A DNA stretch of 53,076 nt, taken from NCBI GenBank assembly GCA_016124905.1, contig WGMV01000007.1:1-53076 (forward strand), read 5' to 3'. Under the pieces are notes generated by a model, which saw nothing but the letters and a program-made list of their open reading frames with translations, did no database searches and was not told the DNA's origin. The stretch's first letter is position 1. Every line of letters starts with the position of its first letter. Positions 12,049 through 21,756 of the stretch are shown here, in pieces. The position numbers were made by a program, and so were the translations under genes. The DNA is from a bacterium. GTDB lineage: Bacteria; Pseudomonadota; Alphaproteobacteria; Rickettsiales; RI-342.

Positions 12049-13575
12049 TCAAAGCGTTGGTGTATCCGTATCCATCGCAGCCTGCTGCGTCATGGCTGCG
12101 CCAATCACATCGCCTTCCAGCAGCCCGGGTATTACGTCCGGAAAATGCTGATGAAGTAATAACAAGGGGGCGGCCAGCTCCGGCGGGGCGGCATCGGTGG
12201 CGATGAAGTTTTTCACGAGCTCTGCAAGATCGTGGAGATAGTCTTGGTTCTGCAGCAGCACGTTATGCGGGTCTTCGCTGAGGCGCAGCGCCTCCACAAG
12301 CCGGTCGCTGGCTTCAAACCAACTGATGCGCGGGTTGCTCGGCAGGGATTCCACCAGCATGAGCTTGACCCATTTGGGGTCCAGCCCGCAAATGCTTACC
12401 GCCATGAAGCAGGAACTCAGCAGCAGGATGATTTCATCGGCATCCAGCGGGTGAGCTTGTTCAGCATGGGCTTGATCAATATGGCGCAATGTCTCGAAAA
12501 ATGCATTCGGGTCCTCACTGCGCAAAAAATGGTCGGCAATCAGCAACGCCTTAAGCGCTGCATTGCATACGGGCCAGTGATGATAGCGGCTGGTTGGTTT
12601 TGCTCCCACTTGCGGCAAATCGCCGATGATGGCTTCAGGCAAATCTGCGCCATGGACGTGAGCAATGACCTCCGCCCATTTCAGCAGGGGCAGGGTATAC
12701 AGCGCGGCGCCAAAATTCGGGCTGAATATCGCGTTGAAGATATCGCCATTATTCATATATTGCGTCAGGTGCTGAAAAATATCGCGCCTGCTGGGGAACG
12801 GCAGCGGCCCGTCCATGGGCCAGTCATCGGGCAACTCACGGTTTGGCACCAGGGGGCAGATGGCGACACGGTGCACCATGTCGTCGAAGTTCCGCTCAAA
12901 CGCATGGCACTCATCCTCTTCCTGCTCCACCCAGTCTGCCTGCGTGAAAATATCTTCCACATCTTCACGGAATTCGGGCTGCGCGAGTCTGCTCATTCTC
13001 TCCAGACGATGAACCCCATGCAGGATGACGTCGCGGTTCCCTTCGCCCAGATGCTTCCAGAACTCCATGCGCAAAGCGGAAAGCTTCTCGATATCTTCTG
13101 GGCTGCGTTCATCCCCGTTTTGCTGAATCAGCCCTTGCTGCAAGGCTTCAATCTCACGCGCAATGCCGACGGTCGGGCGTATGTCCACCGGCTCGCGCTG
13201 TTTAAAGCGGTTTATCACGCTCATGACATTACCGATGCCGAGTTTCTCGTTATCCGAATCAAACAATAAATCATATTCGTCATGGCTGAGGGGCTGGTCC
13301 CAGAATGGCTCGCCGGACTGTTCAATCCACCCCTTCATTGCCTCCGGCAATGTATGCTTGAAATAGCTGAACAGCGTCTGGAAATAGACCAGCCGCAGGA
13401 TGGAAGGTTCCACGGAGTTGAACACATTAACGGCCGAAACCACGGCTGGCGCCATCTGTGGCGATGTATGCGCCACAAGCGTTTTGCTCAATTCTCCAGT
13501 TTGCGCGCCGAAGCGAAGCATCCATAACATAAAACGCGTTAAACGCATGGCATCAATGGTAGGGGCATCGTTCAT
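12049..13575 (-). CDS. Orphan protein, paralogue of the gene at 9019
   Basis: This unrecognised 508-residue protein is the second member of the pair described at 9019. It starts at an ATG at 13575 with GAGG placed as a ribosome binding site; longer in-frame extensions upstream look non-coding (Cys-rich and poorly composed). It has helical, acidic segments (for example VEQEEDECHAFERNFDD), two shared proline/tryptophan landmarks with the paralogue, and no export signal. Its stop codon abuts that of the subtilisin-like gene with no gap (TGATCA at 12046-12051). Whether it is a partner, substrate or inhibitor of that protein cannot be seen from sequence. Confidence 0.75.
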   Translation of the reverse strand: MNDAPTIDAMRLTRFMLWMLRFGAQTGELSKTLVAHTSPQMAPAVVSAVNVFNSVEPSILRLVYFQTLFSYFKHTLPEAMKGWIEQSGEPFWDQPLSHDEYDLLFDSDNEKLGIGNVMSVINRFKQREPVDIRPTVGIAREIEALQQGLIQQNGDERSPEDIEKLSALRMEFWKHLGEGNRDVILHGVHRLERMSRLAQPEFREDVEDIFTQADWVEQEEDECHAFERNFDDMVHRVAICPLVPNRELPDDWPMDGPLPFPSRRDIFQHLTQYMNNGDIFNAIFSPNFGAALYTLPLLKWAEVIAHVHGADLPEAIIGDLPQVGAKPTSRYHHWPVCNAALKALLIADHFLRSEDPNAFFETLRHIDQAHAEQAHPLDADEIILLLSSCFMAVSICGLDPKWVKLMLVESLPSNPRISWFEASDRLVEALRLSEDPHNVLLQNQDYLHDLAELVKNFIATDAAPPELAAPLLLLHQHFPDVIPGLLEGDVIGAAMTQQAAMDTDTPTL

Positions 13576-13662
13576 GGCAACCTCAAAAGCAATGCAGCAG
13601 CTTACACAGCAGGCATTACGATTTATTGACAAATTAACACTATTCTCCGCACAGGAGTTTTC

Positions 13663-14397
13663 ATGACCTTCGTAGCACGCAAACCCAAAGCCCGGATTGC
13701 TACCAGCCAAAGCCCGTGGATTGCTTCGGTTATCGAAGGAAGCTGCCATTTTGCCGACGAAGCCACCGCCCTCAAGCGGCTGGAGGCCATCAAACGCCAG
13801 TTTATCCTTTCAAAACATCAACCTGCGCAAGATTATCCCCGCCCGGCCTGCATTCTTTGGGTCAAAGCCTATGAGGTAACGGAAGAGGAGGCCGCCCAGG
13901 GCTATCTGGGCCATTACGCCATCCTGACCGTGGAATTGCCCAACAACAAGGGCCGTTCCCCCATTTCCATTACCAAGCTCCCGTCCGAACTGGCCATGCA
14001 CCCGCAGAAAAAGCGGCCCAAAACCAAACACCCGGACTGGGGCTTTCACGTGCTGCGCGGCGTGCAGCAGGGCAGGCATTACCTCACATCACAAGAGGGG
14101 CAGCAGCAGCTGGAAATGCTGCATGACGAATTCCCCGATACCTCCATCCTCTGCACCCACAAGCTCTACACCATCATCTACCGCAAGGCCGACAATCCCA
14201 GGGATTCCATCCAGAAATGGGTGCTGACGGTGGAACCCACGCCCGAGGGCACCTTCACCATCAAGGCCGCCCCCAATAATTACAAAAAGCCGAGCACCCT
14301 CAAACCCGGCGAATCCACCGAGATCCGCCCCCTGGGCTATTTCACTGCCAAAGCGCAACTGGGCAAAAAACCGGGAAAACCCGCAGAAACAGCCTAG
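13663..14397 (+). CDS. Basic orphan protein
   Basis: This 244-residue protein is not recognised. It is basic, with lysine-rich patches (HPQKKRPKTKHPDW and a Lys/Pro-rich C-terminus), has no signal peptide or membrane helix, and contains tyrosine- and tryptophan-rich segments such as HKLYTIIYRK. The ATG at 13663 has a strong AGGAG ribosome binding site at 13651-13655. It is transcribed away from the orphan gene at 12049, and a TTGACA at 13626-13631 in the gap lacks a convincing -10. An AT-rich palindrome follows the stop at once. Nucleic-acid binding would fit the charge but is only a guess. Confidence 0.7.
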   Translation: MTFVARKPKARIATSQSPWIASVIEGSCHFADEATALKRLEAIKRQFILSKHQPAQDYPRPACILWVKAYEVTEEEAAQGYLGHYAILTVELPNNKGRSPISITKLPSELAMHPQKKRPKTKHPDWGFHVLRGVQQGRHYLTSQEGQQQLEMLHDEFPDTSILCTHKLYTIIYRKADNPRDSIQKWVLTVEPTPEGTFTIKAAPNNYKKPSTLKPGESTEIRPLGYFTAKAQLGKKPGKPAETA

Positions 14398-14693
14398 GTT
14401 AATTAATAAATTAACATTTTCAGTTACGATAATGGAACGATCCGTGACAGGTCTGTATCCATTTTAACGATCTTTCGCATGGCGGCGCCAGGCGCAAAGC
14501 CCGCGGCCCTATACCTGTCACCTGCCGCACGCCCCGCCATGCCTTTTCTTTGTCTTCTGTTTTCCCCTTCCTATTTCACGTTCGTGATGAGGGGTGAAGG
14601 CATGTTCAGCTGACTTGGCCCGTGAATCTCCACGACGGTCGGCTTTCGTCGAATTACGGTGCATTTCGCACCAGAAAGAACAAGAGCAATATC
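14398..14693. other. Gene-free gap with an AT palindrome and a spaced inverted repeat
   Basis: Directly after the preceding stop codon, GTTAATT-AATA-AATTAAC (14398-14415) is a perfect 7-bp inverted repeat followed by ATTTT. It is too AT-rich to be a strong terminator but could be a protein-binding site. GTGACAGGT (14444-14452) and ACCTGTCAC (14513-14521) form a 9-bp inverted repeat 60 bases apart. I see no gene in the rest. Base composition falls from here towards 15830. Confidence 0.5.
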
Positions 14694-15449
14694 ATGACTC
14701 AGTATCTTCCTTCCAAACGTCAGGTTGGTTCCTTTATTCTGGAGGTAATCGTTAAGGTTCCAGCCGTGCTGATCGGATTGATTCTCGCAATCCTGACTGG
14801 CATTGCCGTTGGCTTCAGCATCCTGATTAACCGTCGGGTTACAGGAGAGCGTGTATTCGGGTTGGCTCGTAGACTTGTGCTGTGGGACAATCAAATAACG
14901 TTCCGAGATGTCTTTACGATGATGACGAGTGCAACGATTCTTGTCCTCATCGGCATCCTTGTGCTGACACACCTCAACGTGCCGCAACAAGTGGCTCCCC
15001 CAGTGGATGCAACGGTAACCGGGCAAACGGCGGTAGAAAGTGGCATCAGTACGCTCGCCATCGGCGGTGATGTGAAAACATTGCCAGCAGGTGACGGACA
15101 GACGGTGTTGCCAGAAGCGACCCCAAATTACACGTTTGTTACCGAGCCTGCTGGTACGGTAACGATGGTGTCGCCTGCGGTTGACGCTCAAACTGTGCCG
15201 CAAGGTGCAAGTTTTTCTGTAGAGCGTGAAGCAGTTCGTATTGCCTGCAATATTCTTCAAGGTGCGAACGTAATACACGGCGAACCTTGGGGGCGTATTG
15301 GCTCTCTGGGATACCTTGATGGTCGTGGCCCGCAACTCCGCATCAACCCGCAAGGGCAATGCGAGTTCGTGCAGATCGTCAGCGGTATGTGGACGGCGAT
15401 TGGCGCTACGGAGTTTCACTACTCTGTGGGCGGTCCCTACGCTCAATAG
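14694..15449 (+). CDS. Unknown membrane-anchored protein with two helices and an exported domain
   Basis: The 251-residue product is not recognised. It has two hydrophobic segments, VPAVLIGLILAILTGIAVGF (about residues 21-40) and ATILVLIGILVLTHL (about 80-95), then a Thr/Val/Pro-rich linker and a C-terminal domain with two cysteines. Two helices with a short cytoplasmic loop suggest the C-terminal part faces the periplasm. Wobble positions are less GC-rich than in neighbouring genes, suggesting later arrival. The ATG at 14694 has only a weak ribosome binding site, and in-frame codons reach back to 14622. A long opposite-strand frame here is Cys/His/Arg-rich and was rejected. Confidence 0.6.
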   Translation: MTQYLPSKRQVGSFILEVIVKVPAVLIGLILAILTGIAVGFSILINRRVTGERVFGLARRLVLWDNQITFRDVFTMMTSATILVLIGILVLTHLNVPQQVAPPVDATVTGQTAVESGISTLAIGGDVKTLPAGDGQTVLPEATPNYTFVTEPAGTVTMVSPAVDAQTVPQGASFSVEREAVRIACNILQGANVIHGEPWGRIGSLGYLDGRGPQLRINPQGQCEFVQIVSGMWTAIGATEFHYSVGGPYAQ

Positions 15450-15472
15450 CAAGCATCATGTTTCTCTCCGAT

Positions 15473-15506
15473 TCCGGCCATGATTACGAAAAGAATCGTG
15501 GCCGGA
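15473..15506. other. Stem-loop after the membrane protein gene
   Basis: TCCGGCCATGATT (15473-15485) pairs with AATCGTGGCCGGA (15494-15506) over 13 positions with one G-U pair and an 8-base loop. It lies 24 bases after the stop codon at 15449. No T-run follows, so it may act as an mRNA 3' end stabiliser or a factor-dependent terminator. Confidence 0.55.
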
Positions 15507-15566
15507 GCTGGGTGAGCAACAAGGGTTGTTCGCATATCAGGGCTACCCCCTGGGAAGGATTGAGGA

Positions 15567-15785
15567 TTGAAATATTTGAATAGGGGAGCATGGCTCCTTC
15601 GGGGTTATACTAGCTACTATGCGCACGATGTGTGCATGGCCTTGTTGGTGTTGACCATCGTCGTATCCGGTGTCGCGTTCACCATGGGGCCAGGCCCTGT
15701 AGGGTGCGCCGTGCACCGGATTACATCACCCATGATGGGCCATTCCGTGGTCCAAAATGGGGAATGGTGCAACTTCACTCCCTAA
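15567..15785 (+). CDS. Possible small membrane protein
   Basis: A 72-residue frame starts with TTG at 15567, behind GAAGGA at 15554-15559. It contains a hydrophobic stretch ALLVLTIVVSGVAF, and its stop lies just before a strong intrinsic terminator. An internal ATG at 15636 would give a 49-residue version starting at the hydrophobic segment. There is no recognisable homologue. The terminator shows that a transcript ends here, but it could be a non-coding RNA instead. The surrounding sequence is lower in GC than the chromosome average. Confidence 0.35.
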   Translation: MKYLNRGAWLLRGYTSYYAHDVCMALLVLTIVVSGVAFTMGPGPVGCAVHRITSPMMGHSVVQNGEWCNFTP

Positions 15786-15787
15786 GA

Positions 15788-15830
15788 CCCACCCGGTCTG
15801 CCCTTAAACAAGGCAGCCGGGTTTCTTTTT
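15788..15830 (+). terminator. Rho-independent terminator
   Basis: ACCCGG (15791-15796) and CTGCC (15798-15802) pair with GGCAG (15812-15816) and CCGGGT (15817-15822), with one unpaired T and a 9-base loop. The run TTCTTTTT follows directly. It ends the transcript carrying the small frame at 15567. Confidence 0.9.
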
Positions 15831-15916
15831 GCCCAAAATATCCGCAATCTGTCATATGGCTGCAACAGATGAGATCCATAACCCTTGGTTCTATATCACA
15901 AGGCTAAATACCCATT

Positions 15917-16510
15917 ATGGCACATAACAGCAGACTCGATAACGAAGCATTGGCAGAGCGGCTTGAGGCTGTCCTTAGCCACCATTATCCGGATATCGAA
16001 CATCAGGTCGCCGTGCATGTCATGCAGGAAGCCGGTTATTTCGCGGTCACGGTCCCGCGCGGTGCTGAATCCATCTGCAAACACGAATCCCCCGAGGCCG
16101 CGATGGAAAACATCCTGGCCGATCTGGGCTTCGACTGGAACGAATACGGCGTGAACGAAATAGGCCGGGACGACAATGCGGGAAGCCACGATGACGACGG
16201 CCTCTACACCGAATATGTCAATATAGGCGTTCACATCGACATGACTTACTGGGACCGGTTCTTCGATTTCATCGACGTGCTGTACGGTGAGACACGGCAG
16301 GGCAAATCCAGGGAAAGATCCAGCCCTGACAACAGCCCCACACAGCTTGATAACGGCTATGTGTCAGACCATAACCTGTTCAGCGCCAACCAGACCGAGG
16401 CGGAACAGTCGCTCCGTCATCAGCAATTGCTGGATACGCTGAGGGCAAACCTTGAGCAGTGGCTGAATGTGGGTTCCGGTCCCAAGTCGCGGGGCGACTA
16501 TCTGAACTAG
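15917..16510 (+). CDS. Acidic orphan protein, convergent with clpB
   Basis: This 197-residue protein is unrecognised. The N-terminal half is compact, with an [11 protein letters not shown] strand and a [11 protein letters not shown] helix; the C-terminal third is polar and probably partly disordered. No signal peptide or membrane helix is visible. The ATG at 15917 lacks a clear ribosome binding site. Its TAG stop overlaps the TAG stop of clpB on the other strand in CTAG (16507-16510). Confidence 0.65.
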   Translation: MAHNSRLDNEALAERLEAVLSHHYPDIEHQVAVHVMQEAGYFAVTVPRGAESICKHESPEAAMENILADLGFDWNEYGVNEIGRDDNAGSHDDDGLYTEYVNIGVHIDMTYWDRFFDFIDVLYGETRQGKSRERSSPDNSPTQLDNGYVSDHNLFSANQTEAEQSLRHQQLLDTLRANLEQWLNVGSGPKSRGDYLN

Positions 16511-19095
16511 GCCGCTTTCCGCTTATCGGTAACGAATTCCAGCCCGCTCTCACCGGCCGTCAGCTTCACCGCATCGCCATCATGGATCGTGCCTTCCAGC
16601 AGTCCGAGCGCCAGCTTGTCCTGCAGCTCGCGCTGGATCACCCGCTTCAGCGGGCATGCGCCGTAAACGGGGTCATAGCCCGCATTGGCAAGCCACTCAT
16701 GCGCCTTCTTATCCAGCGTCAGCGTGATGTGCCGCTCTGCCAGCCGTGCCTCCAGCCGCTTGAGCTGAATATCCACGATGCCGTCCATATGCTGACGCGA
16801 CAGATGGTGGAACAGGATGATCTCATCCAGCCGGTTCAAAAACTCGGGGCGGAAGTGCCCGCGCACCACCTGCATCACCTTTTCACGGGTGATCTCATAG
16901 GGCGTGTCCTCGCTTGCATTCACCAGAATCTCCGACCCCAGATTGGAGGTCAGCACGATCAGTGTATTACGAAAATCCACCGTCTTGCCGTGGCTGTCTG
17001 TCAAGCGGCCTTCATCCAGCACCTGCAAAAGCAGGTTGAACACATCCGGGTGCGCTTTTTCGACTTCGTCGAACAGCACCACCTGATACGGCCTCCTGCG
17101 CACGGCCTCAGTCAGCACGCCGCCTTCCTCATAGCCCACATAGCCGGGAGGCGCGCCGATCAGCCGCGCCACGGCATGCTTCTCCATGAACTCGCTCATA
17201 TCCACGCGAAGGATCGCCGCCGGGTCGTCGAACAGGAATCGCGCAATCGCCTTGCACATCTCCGTTTTCCCCACCCCCGTCGGGCCGAGGAATAAAAAGC
17301 TGCCAATCGGCTTATCCGGGTCGGAAAGTCCCGCGCGGGAGCGCCGCACGGCGTTGGAAACCGCCTTCAGCGCATCCGCCTGGCCCACCACCGTCTCATT
17401 CAGCACCTCTTCCATGCGCAGCAGTTTATCGCGCTCGCCTTCCAGCATCTTATCCACCGGAATACCCGTCCAGCGCGACACCACACTGGCAATATCCCGC
17501 TCGGTCACGCTTTCTTTCAGCATCGTGCCGCCCTTGGCATCCTCGGCCAGTTTGATTTTCTTTTCCAGGTCGGGAATCACGCCATAGGCCAGTTCACCGG
17601 CTTTGGCCAGTTCACCCTGGCGCTGCGCCATTTCCAGGTCCTTGCGTGCCTGCTCCAGTTTGATTTTCAGGTTCTTGCTGTCATCGATGCGGCTTTTTTC
17701 CGACTGCCATTTTTCGGTCAGCAGACGGGCTTCCTCTTCCAGCGAGGCCAGTTCTTTCTCCAGCTTCACTAGCCGCTCACGGCTGGCTTCGTCGCCTTCC
17801 TTCTTCAACGCCTCGCGCTCGATTTTTAGCTGCATGATGCGCCGGTCCAGCTCATCCAGCGCTTCGGGCTTGCTGTCCACCTGCATGCGCAGGCGCGATG
17901 CCGCCTCGTCCATAAGGTCAATCGCCTTGTCCGGCAAAAACCGGTCATTGATGTAACGGTGGGAGAGGGTGGCCGCCGCGACGATGGAAGGGTCGGTGAT
18001 GCGCACCCCGTGATGCGCCTCGTATTTCTCCTTCAATCCGCGCAGGATGGAAATCGCATCCTCCACCGTCGGCTCGCTTACGAACACCGGCTGGAAGCGC
18101 CGTGCAAGTGCGGCGTCCTTCTCGATATACTTACGGTATTCCGCCAGCGTCGTGGCGCCCAGGCAATGCAGCTCACCCCGCGCCAGCGCAGGCTTTAACA
18201 GGTTGGAGGCATCCATGGAGCCCTCCGCCGCACCCGCACCCACCAAGGTGTGCAGCTCGTCGATGAACAGGATAATCTCGCCACCCGCATGGCCGATCTC
18301 GTTCAGTACCGATTTCAGGCGCTCCTCAAATTCCCCACGAAATTTCGCCCCCGCCACCAGCGCGCCAAGGTCGATGGAAAGCAGCCGCTTTCGCTTCAGG
18401 CTTTCCGGCACATCGCCATTGACAATGCGTTGCGCCAGCCCTTCCACAATGGCCGTTTTGCCCACGCCCGGCTCACCGATAAGCACCGGGTTGTTTTTCG
18501 TGCGCCGCGCCAGCACCTGAATACTCCGACGGATTTCCTCATCCCGCCCGATTACAGGGTCCAGCTTGCCTTCCCGCGCCATGGCGGTGAAATCCTTGGT
18601 GTATTTTTCCAGTGCCTCATAGGCGTTTTCGGCATTGGCGCTGTCGGCCTTTTTACCCTTGCGCATGCCCTTGATGGCTTCTTTCAGCTTTTGCGGGGTA
18701 ATGCCCTCGCTCGCCAGCAATTTGCCCGAGGGGGTCTCCTGCTCCAGCGCCAGCGCCAGCAGCAGCATTTCCGCCGTCACGAACTGGTCTTTCTGGATGT
18801 GCGATTCATTTTCCGCCGTGGTGAACACCTTGGCCGCGCCGGATGTCAGGCGCAGCCCACCCGTATCCCCCTGAACCTTCGGGATTTTTGCCAGTTCCTG
18901 GTTCAGCCGGTTCATCAGCACCTGCCAGTTGCCGCCCAGCCCATCGATCAGCCGCGCCGCCATGCCCTCGCTGTCGTCCAGCAGGGCCTTGAAGATATGC
19001 TCCGGCGTAAATTGCTGGTGCCCCTCCCGCAGCGCGATGGACTGCGCGGATTGCACAAAACCCCGGGCACGGTCGGTATAACGGTCGAGTTGCAT
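16507..19095 (-). CDS. clpB: Disaggregase chaperone ClpB
   Basis: ClpB is a hexameric AAA+ unfoldase that rescues aggregated proteins with DnaK. The 862-residue product has the Clp N-terminal double repeat, Walker [14 protein letters not shown] with Walker B ILFIDELH in the first ATPase domain, a long coiled-coil middle domain (about residues 405-525), and Walker [14 protein letters not shown] with Walker [12 protein letters not shown] in the second domain. The ATG at 19095 was chosen because [18 protein letters not shown] is the conserved ClpB start; upstream in-frame codons run into the promoter. A heat-shock promoter lies just upstream. Confidence 0.97.
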   Translation of the reverse strand: MQLDRYTDRARGFVQSAQSIALREGHQQFTPEHIFKALLDDSEGMAARLIDGLGGNWQVLMNRLNQELAKIPKVQGDTGGLRLTSGAAKVFTTAENESHIQKDQFVTAEMLLLALALEQETPSGKLLASEGITPQKLKEAIKGMRKGKKADSANAENAYEALEKYTKDFTAMAREGKLDPVIGRDEEIRRSIQVLARRTKNNPVLIGEPGVGKTAIVEGLAQRIVNGDVPESLKRKRLLSIDLGALVAGAKFRGEFEERLKSVLNEIGHAGGEIILFIDELHTLVGAGAAEGSMDASNLLKPALARGELHCLGATTLAEYRKYIEKDAALARRFQPVFVSEPTVEDAISILRGLKEKYEAHHGVRITDPSIVAAATLSHRYINDRFLPDKAIDLMDEAASRLRMQVDSKPEALDELDRRIMQLKIEREALKKEGDEASRERLVKLEKELASLEEEARLLTEKWQSEKSRIDDSKNLKIKLEQARKDLEMAQRQGELAKAGELAYGVIPDLEKKIKLAEDAKGGTMLKESVTERDIASVVSRWTGIPVDKMLEGERDKLLRMEEVLNETVVGQADALKAVSNAVRRSRAGLSDPDKPIGSFLFLGPTGVGKTEMCKAIARFLFDDPAAILRVDMSEFMEKHAVARLIGAPPGYVGYEEGGVLTEAVRRRPYQVVLFDEVEKAHPDVFNLLLQVLDEGRLTDSHGKTVDFRNTLIVLTSNLGSEILVNASEDTPYEITREKVMQVVRGHFRPEFLNRLDEIILFHHLSRQHMDGIVDIQLKRLEARLAERHITLTLDKKAHEWLANAGYDPVYGACPLKRVIQRELQDKLALGLLEGTIHDGDAVKLTAGESGLEFVTDKRKAA

Positions 19096-19130
19096 ATGTT
19101 TCTCTGGTTTAAATGAACAGGATAAGGATG

Positions 19131-19159
19131 ATATTGGGAGAATGGCGCTAAATTTCAAG
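19131..19159 (-). promoter_or_regulatory. Heat-shock sigma factor (RpoH, sigma-32) type promoter of clpB
   Basis: Read on the minus strand, CTTGAAA (19159-19153) is followed after 14 bases by CCCAATAT (19138-19131). The first matches the -35 of RpoH promoters exactly and the second differs by one base from the CCCCATAT -10. Expected transcription would begin about 30 bases before the clpB ATG. Confidence 0.85.
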
Positions 19160-19233
19160 GCTGCCTTTTGCACCCGCTTCACAAAAGCGCCACAATAAGC
19201 CGCTAGAACCCTCCAAACCTCAACAATATCCTC

Positions 19234-20856
19234 ATGTCCGAAAAACTAACACCCTTACAGCAATCCTATAAGGATTTCATGCGCAGGCTGCATGCCGCGG
19301 GTGATTTGCAGTATCTTCAGCAATTCGAGGATTTCGACGCTCTGAAGGATTTCGTCACCCACAGCATCGCCCGGGCCCTGCTGGTGGCCATGCATCGCGG
19401 CGACCTGCCCGAATCCAACGCCTACCTCTACCTTGCGCCCGAGGAAACCCCCCGCAAAATGGAGGATATGGCCCTCAAGGCGATGGAGCTGATGAGTCAG
19501 TTCACCACCACCTTCCACCAGTTCCGTGAAAATTACCCCGTGCTCGATGAACTGGAGCTGAAAGCGGACCTGGACTTGCCGGAAAACGAACTGACGCACA
19601 AGGCCATCGCCGTTGGCGTGCTGATTGACTGGCTGGCGGAATACAATCAGCCAAGGCACAAATATTTCAAACCTTATGACCTCAAAAACGCCATCCGCCT
19701 TGCCCGCGCCATGGATGCCGCCGATGACGCAATCGCCTTCTCTGACGAAGAGGACGACGATGAGGCCCTGACCTTTCCCATCAACGAAGATGTTTATGAG
19801 GATATGCTGGCCGAGTCCGCTTTCCTCAAGGAACGAAAGACCGATTCCATCAGCGCGGTCATCCACCTGAGGCAGGCCACGGACCTGTTGAAACGGTCGA
19901 TAAACCTGTTTGAGCCTGACATGGAAACCCCGGATGACATACGCGCCACCGGCGAATATGCCCCCCTGACGCCCGACTGGCTGGATGACCCGGACCGTTT
20001 TACGCGCATGCGGCAGGCCTATGCGCAGACCGTCGGCAAACACATCAACCTCCGCAAGCTGGAAGCCGCCAGGGACATCGAAAGCCAGTCGCTCGAAAAT
20101 CTGAGCGCCGTGCTGGAGGCCTTCCATGCCACCGCCTTCAATCTGCTGGACCCCGCGCTGGAAATTTTCAAGGCGCATGGGGATATTGCCGCTTTTGCCG
20201 GTGGCACCATGGCCCAGGCCTATCGCATTCAGTCCATGCGTGAGCAGAGCAGGGCGGGAAACCCCAGTATTCTCACGGCAATCCACGCTGGGGAAGATGA
20301 CGGCAAGCCCTATCGCGATGCGTTCGCCCACAGCCTGCAACAGGCCTATAATTGCCTCGGCGCGCCGGAAACCGCGCTTACCGGGCTGGACGTGAAAGAC
20401 GCCTTCCTCACCCTGTCCGCCTTCGCCACGGGCATCAGCATCGCCATCGAATGCTACGAACAGGTGCTCCATCAACGCCTTCACCGTCCGGATGCGGCCG
20501 ATTATAAAGGCATTGGCGACCATGGCATCGCCCGCCTCTGCCAGTCCGAAACATTCATGAACGGCTTGTCACAGGCAAGCGATACGGAGCAAAAGGTTAT
20601 CAACGCATCCGAAGCGCTGCATGCGCTTCATCTGGCAGGCGAAATGCTGGACAGCCCGGAAGCCGTGCTTGCCACCCAAACGGAGGATGACGGCACGCAG
20701 CCCAGCATGCCTTCTTCCGTGCTGCCGCTGCTCGAGCTCTACAGTGATGACACCGCCACGCGCGAGGGGCTGAACACCCTGATCCAGCTTGCGCAATTGT
20801 TCAACACCTCCATCGGGCAGGAAATCGGCACCTTCATCGGCGACTACACATCCTGA
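19234..20856 (+). CDS. Large helical orphan protein
   Basis: The 540-residue product is unrecognised. It is acidic and predicted almost wholly helical, with an Asp/Glu cluster near residue 170, and has no signal peptide, membrane helix or catalytic motif. A block [14 protein letters not shown] resembles AVVHLMQAEALLSA in the next gene, so the two may be related. It is divergent from clpB, sharing a 138-base gap, but the clear RpoH-type promoter points the other way. The ATG at 19234 has no strong ribosome binding site. Confidence 0.7.
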   Translation: MSEKLTPLQQSYKDFMRRLHAAGDLQYLQQFEDFDALKDFVTHSIARALLVAMHRGDLPESNAYLYLAPEETPRKMEDMALKAMELMSQFTTTFHQFRENYPVLDELELKADLDLPENELTHKAIAVGVLIDWLAEYNQPRHKYFKPYDLKNAIRLARAMDAADDAIAFSDEEDDDEALTFPINEDVYEDMLAESAFLKERKTDSISAVIHLRQATDLLKRSINLFEPDMETPDDIRATGEYAPLTPDWLDDPDRFTRMRQAYAQTVGKHINLRKLEAARDIESQSLENLSAVLEAFHATAFNLLDPALEIFKAHGDIAAFAGGTMAQAYRIQSMREQSRAGNPSILTAIHAGEDDGKPYRDAFAHSLQQAYNCLGAPETALTGLDVKDAFLTLSAFATGISIAIECYEQVLHQRLHRPDAADYKGIGDHGIARLCQSETFMNGLSQASDTEQKVINASEALHALHLAGEMLDSPEAVLATQTEDDGTQPSMPSSVLPLLELYSDDTATREGLNTLIQLAQLFNTSIGQEIGTFIGDYTS

Positions 20857-20943
20857 CCGGCCTTGCGGCAGTGGGCCGCCGCTTCATGGAACTGTCACGC
20901 AAATGAGGTTTATGCATAAACCAAATCAAAAAGGGAGCGTTAC

Positions 20944-21726
20944 ATGGCGACGGATCAGCATATTCTGGAAGCTATCACAGCCTTCAAAAAATCCGCCGAA
21001 CGGCTCGGCGCCAAAGAAGGTGTGGATGCGTTCGACGCATTGATGATGGCCGCCGACAGCGTCGTGGAGGATTGGGTCGTTACCTCGCCGGACGGCTATG
21101 ACGATGATGAGGAGATTGAGGACGATGAGGATCTGATGGTGGAGGATGAATCCTCACCCGTGCCGGAAGACATCGCCGAGAACGAAGACCTCAACGCGTT
21201 GCTGGAAAGCGCCGAGAAAGCAAGCAATGCGGTAGTGCATCTCATGCAGGCGGAAGCGCTGCTTTCGGCGGCCTCGCCGGTTGACCTACCCGCCTTGCGG
21301 CAGGACCTGCTGGATATCGGCACCTTCCTTTCCCGCAACCTGTATGAAATTTACCAGAAGCTCCAGAACAGCCTGCTGGATGAAGTGAGCCTGCTGCAGG
21401 CAGGTTCCCGCATCAATCTCGATATCATCATGTTCAAGGAAAGCGGGCACATGCCCAAAAACCTTCACGGCGATGCGGCCGAGATAGCGGCCTTTGATCT
21501 GCTCGAGAAAATGGACCAGGAAGCCCGTGAACATGGATTGCTTGATGAATCGGCGGAAGCCACGGAAACCGGGTGGGATTTCCAGACGCCTCAGCTGGTG
21601 ACCGATCTCAAGCCCGTGCAGAAAAGCCTCACGGCCGACCTTGATGAGCTGCGCCTGTGGCTGGATGTGGTGGAATCCTTCAACACCCACATCGCCCCCA
21701 TCCTGGCCGAAACCTATCGCGGATGA
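20944..21726 (+). CDS. Acidic helical orphan protein
   Basis: The 260-residue product has a very acidic segment of Asp and Glu at residues about 56-80, then a helical core. The core motif LPALRQDLLDIGTFLSRNLYE is matched in the next protein by a similar L-R-x-x-x-L-x-x-G-x-F pattern (AAQLRDACLRMGRFIEDDIH), and both end with IAPxL. GGGAG before the ATG is a good ribosome binding site. It lies between two other orphans in the same direction with short gaps (87 and 30 bases), suggesting one operon. Function unknown. Confidence 0.7.
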   Translation: MATDQHILEAITAFKKSAERLGAKEGVDAFDALMMAADSVVEDWVVTSPDGYDDDEEIEDDEDLMVEDESSPVPEDIAENEDLNALLESAEKASNAVVHLMQAEALLSAASPVDLPALRQDLLDIGTFLSRNLYEIYQKLQNSLLDEVSLLQAGSRINLDIIMFKESGHMPKNLHGDAAEIAAFDLLEKMDQEAREHGLLDESAEATETGWDFQTPQLVTDLKPVQKSLTADLDELRLWLDVVESFNTHIAPILAETYRG

Positions 21727-21756
21727 TAAATTCATCCGGCATATACGGAGTTTCCG

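Noticed and set aside
14571-15452. Open frame opposite the two-helix membrane protein
   Set aside because: Its product is rich in Cys, His and Arg without any fold pattern, while the plus frame has two clean membrane helices.
15788-15830. Part of the five-hairpin repeat family
   Set aside because: It is a single stem with a T-run, unrelated in sequence and layout, and fits an intrinsic terminator.
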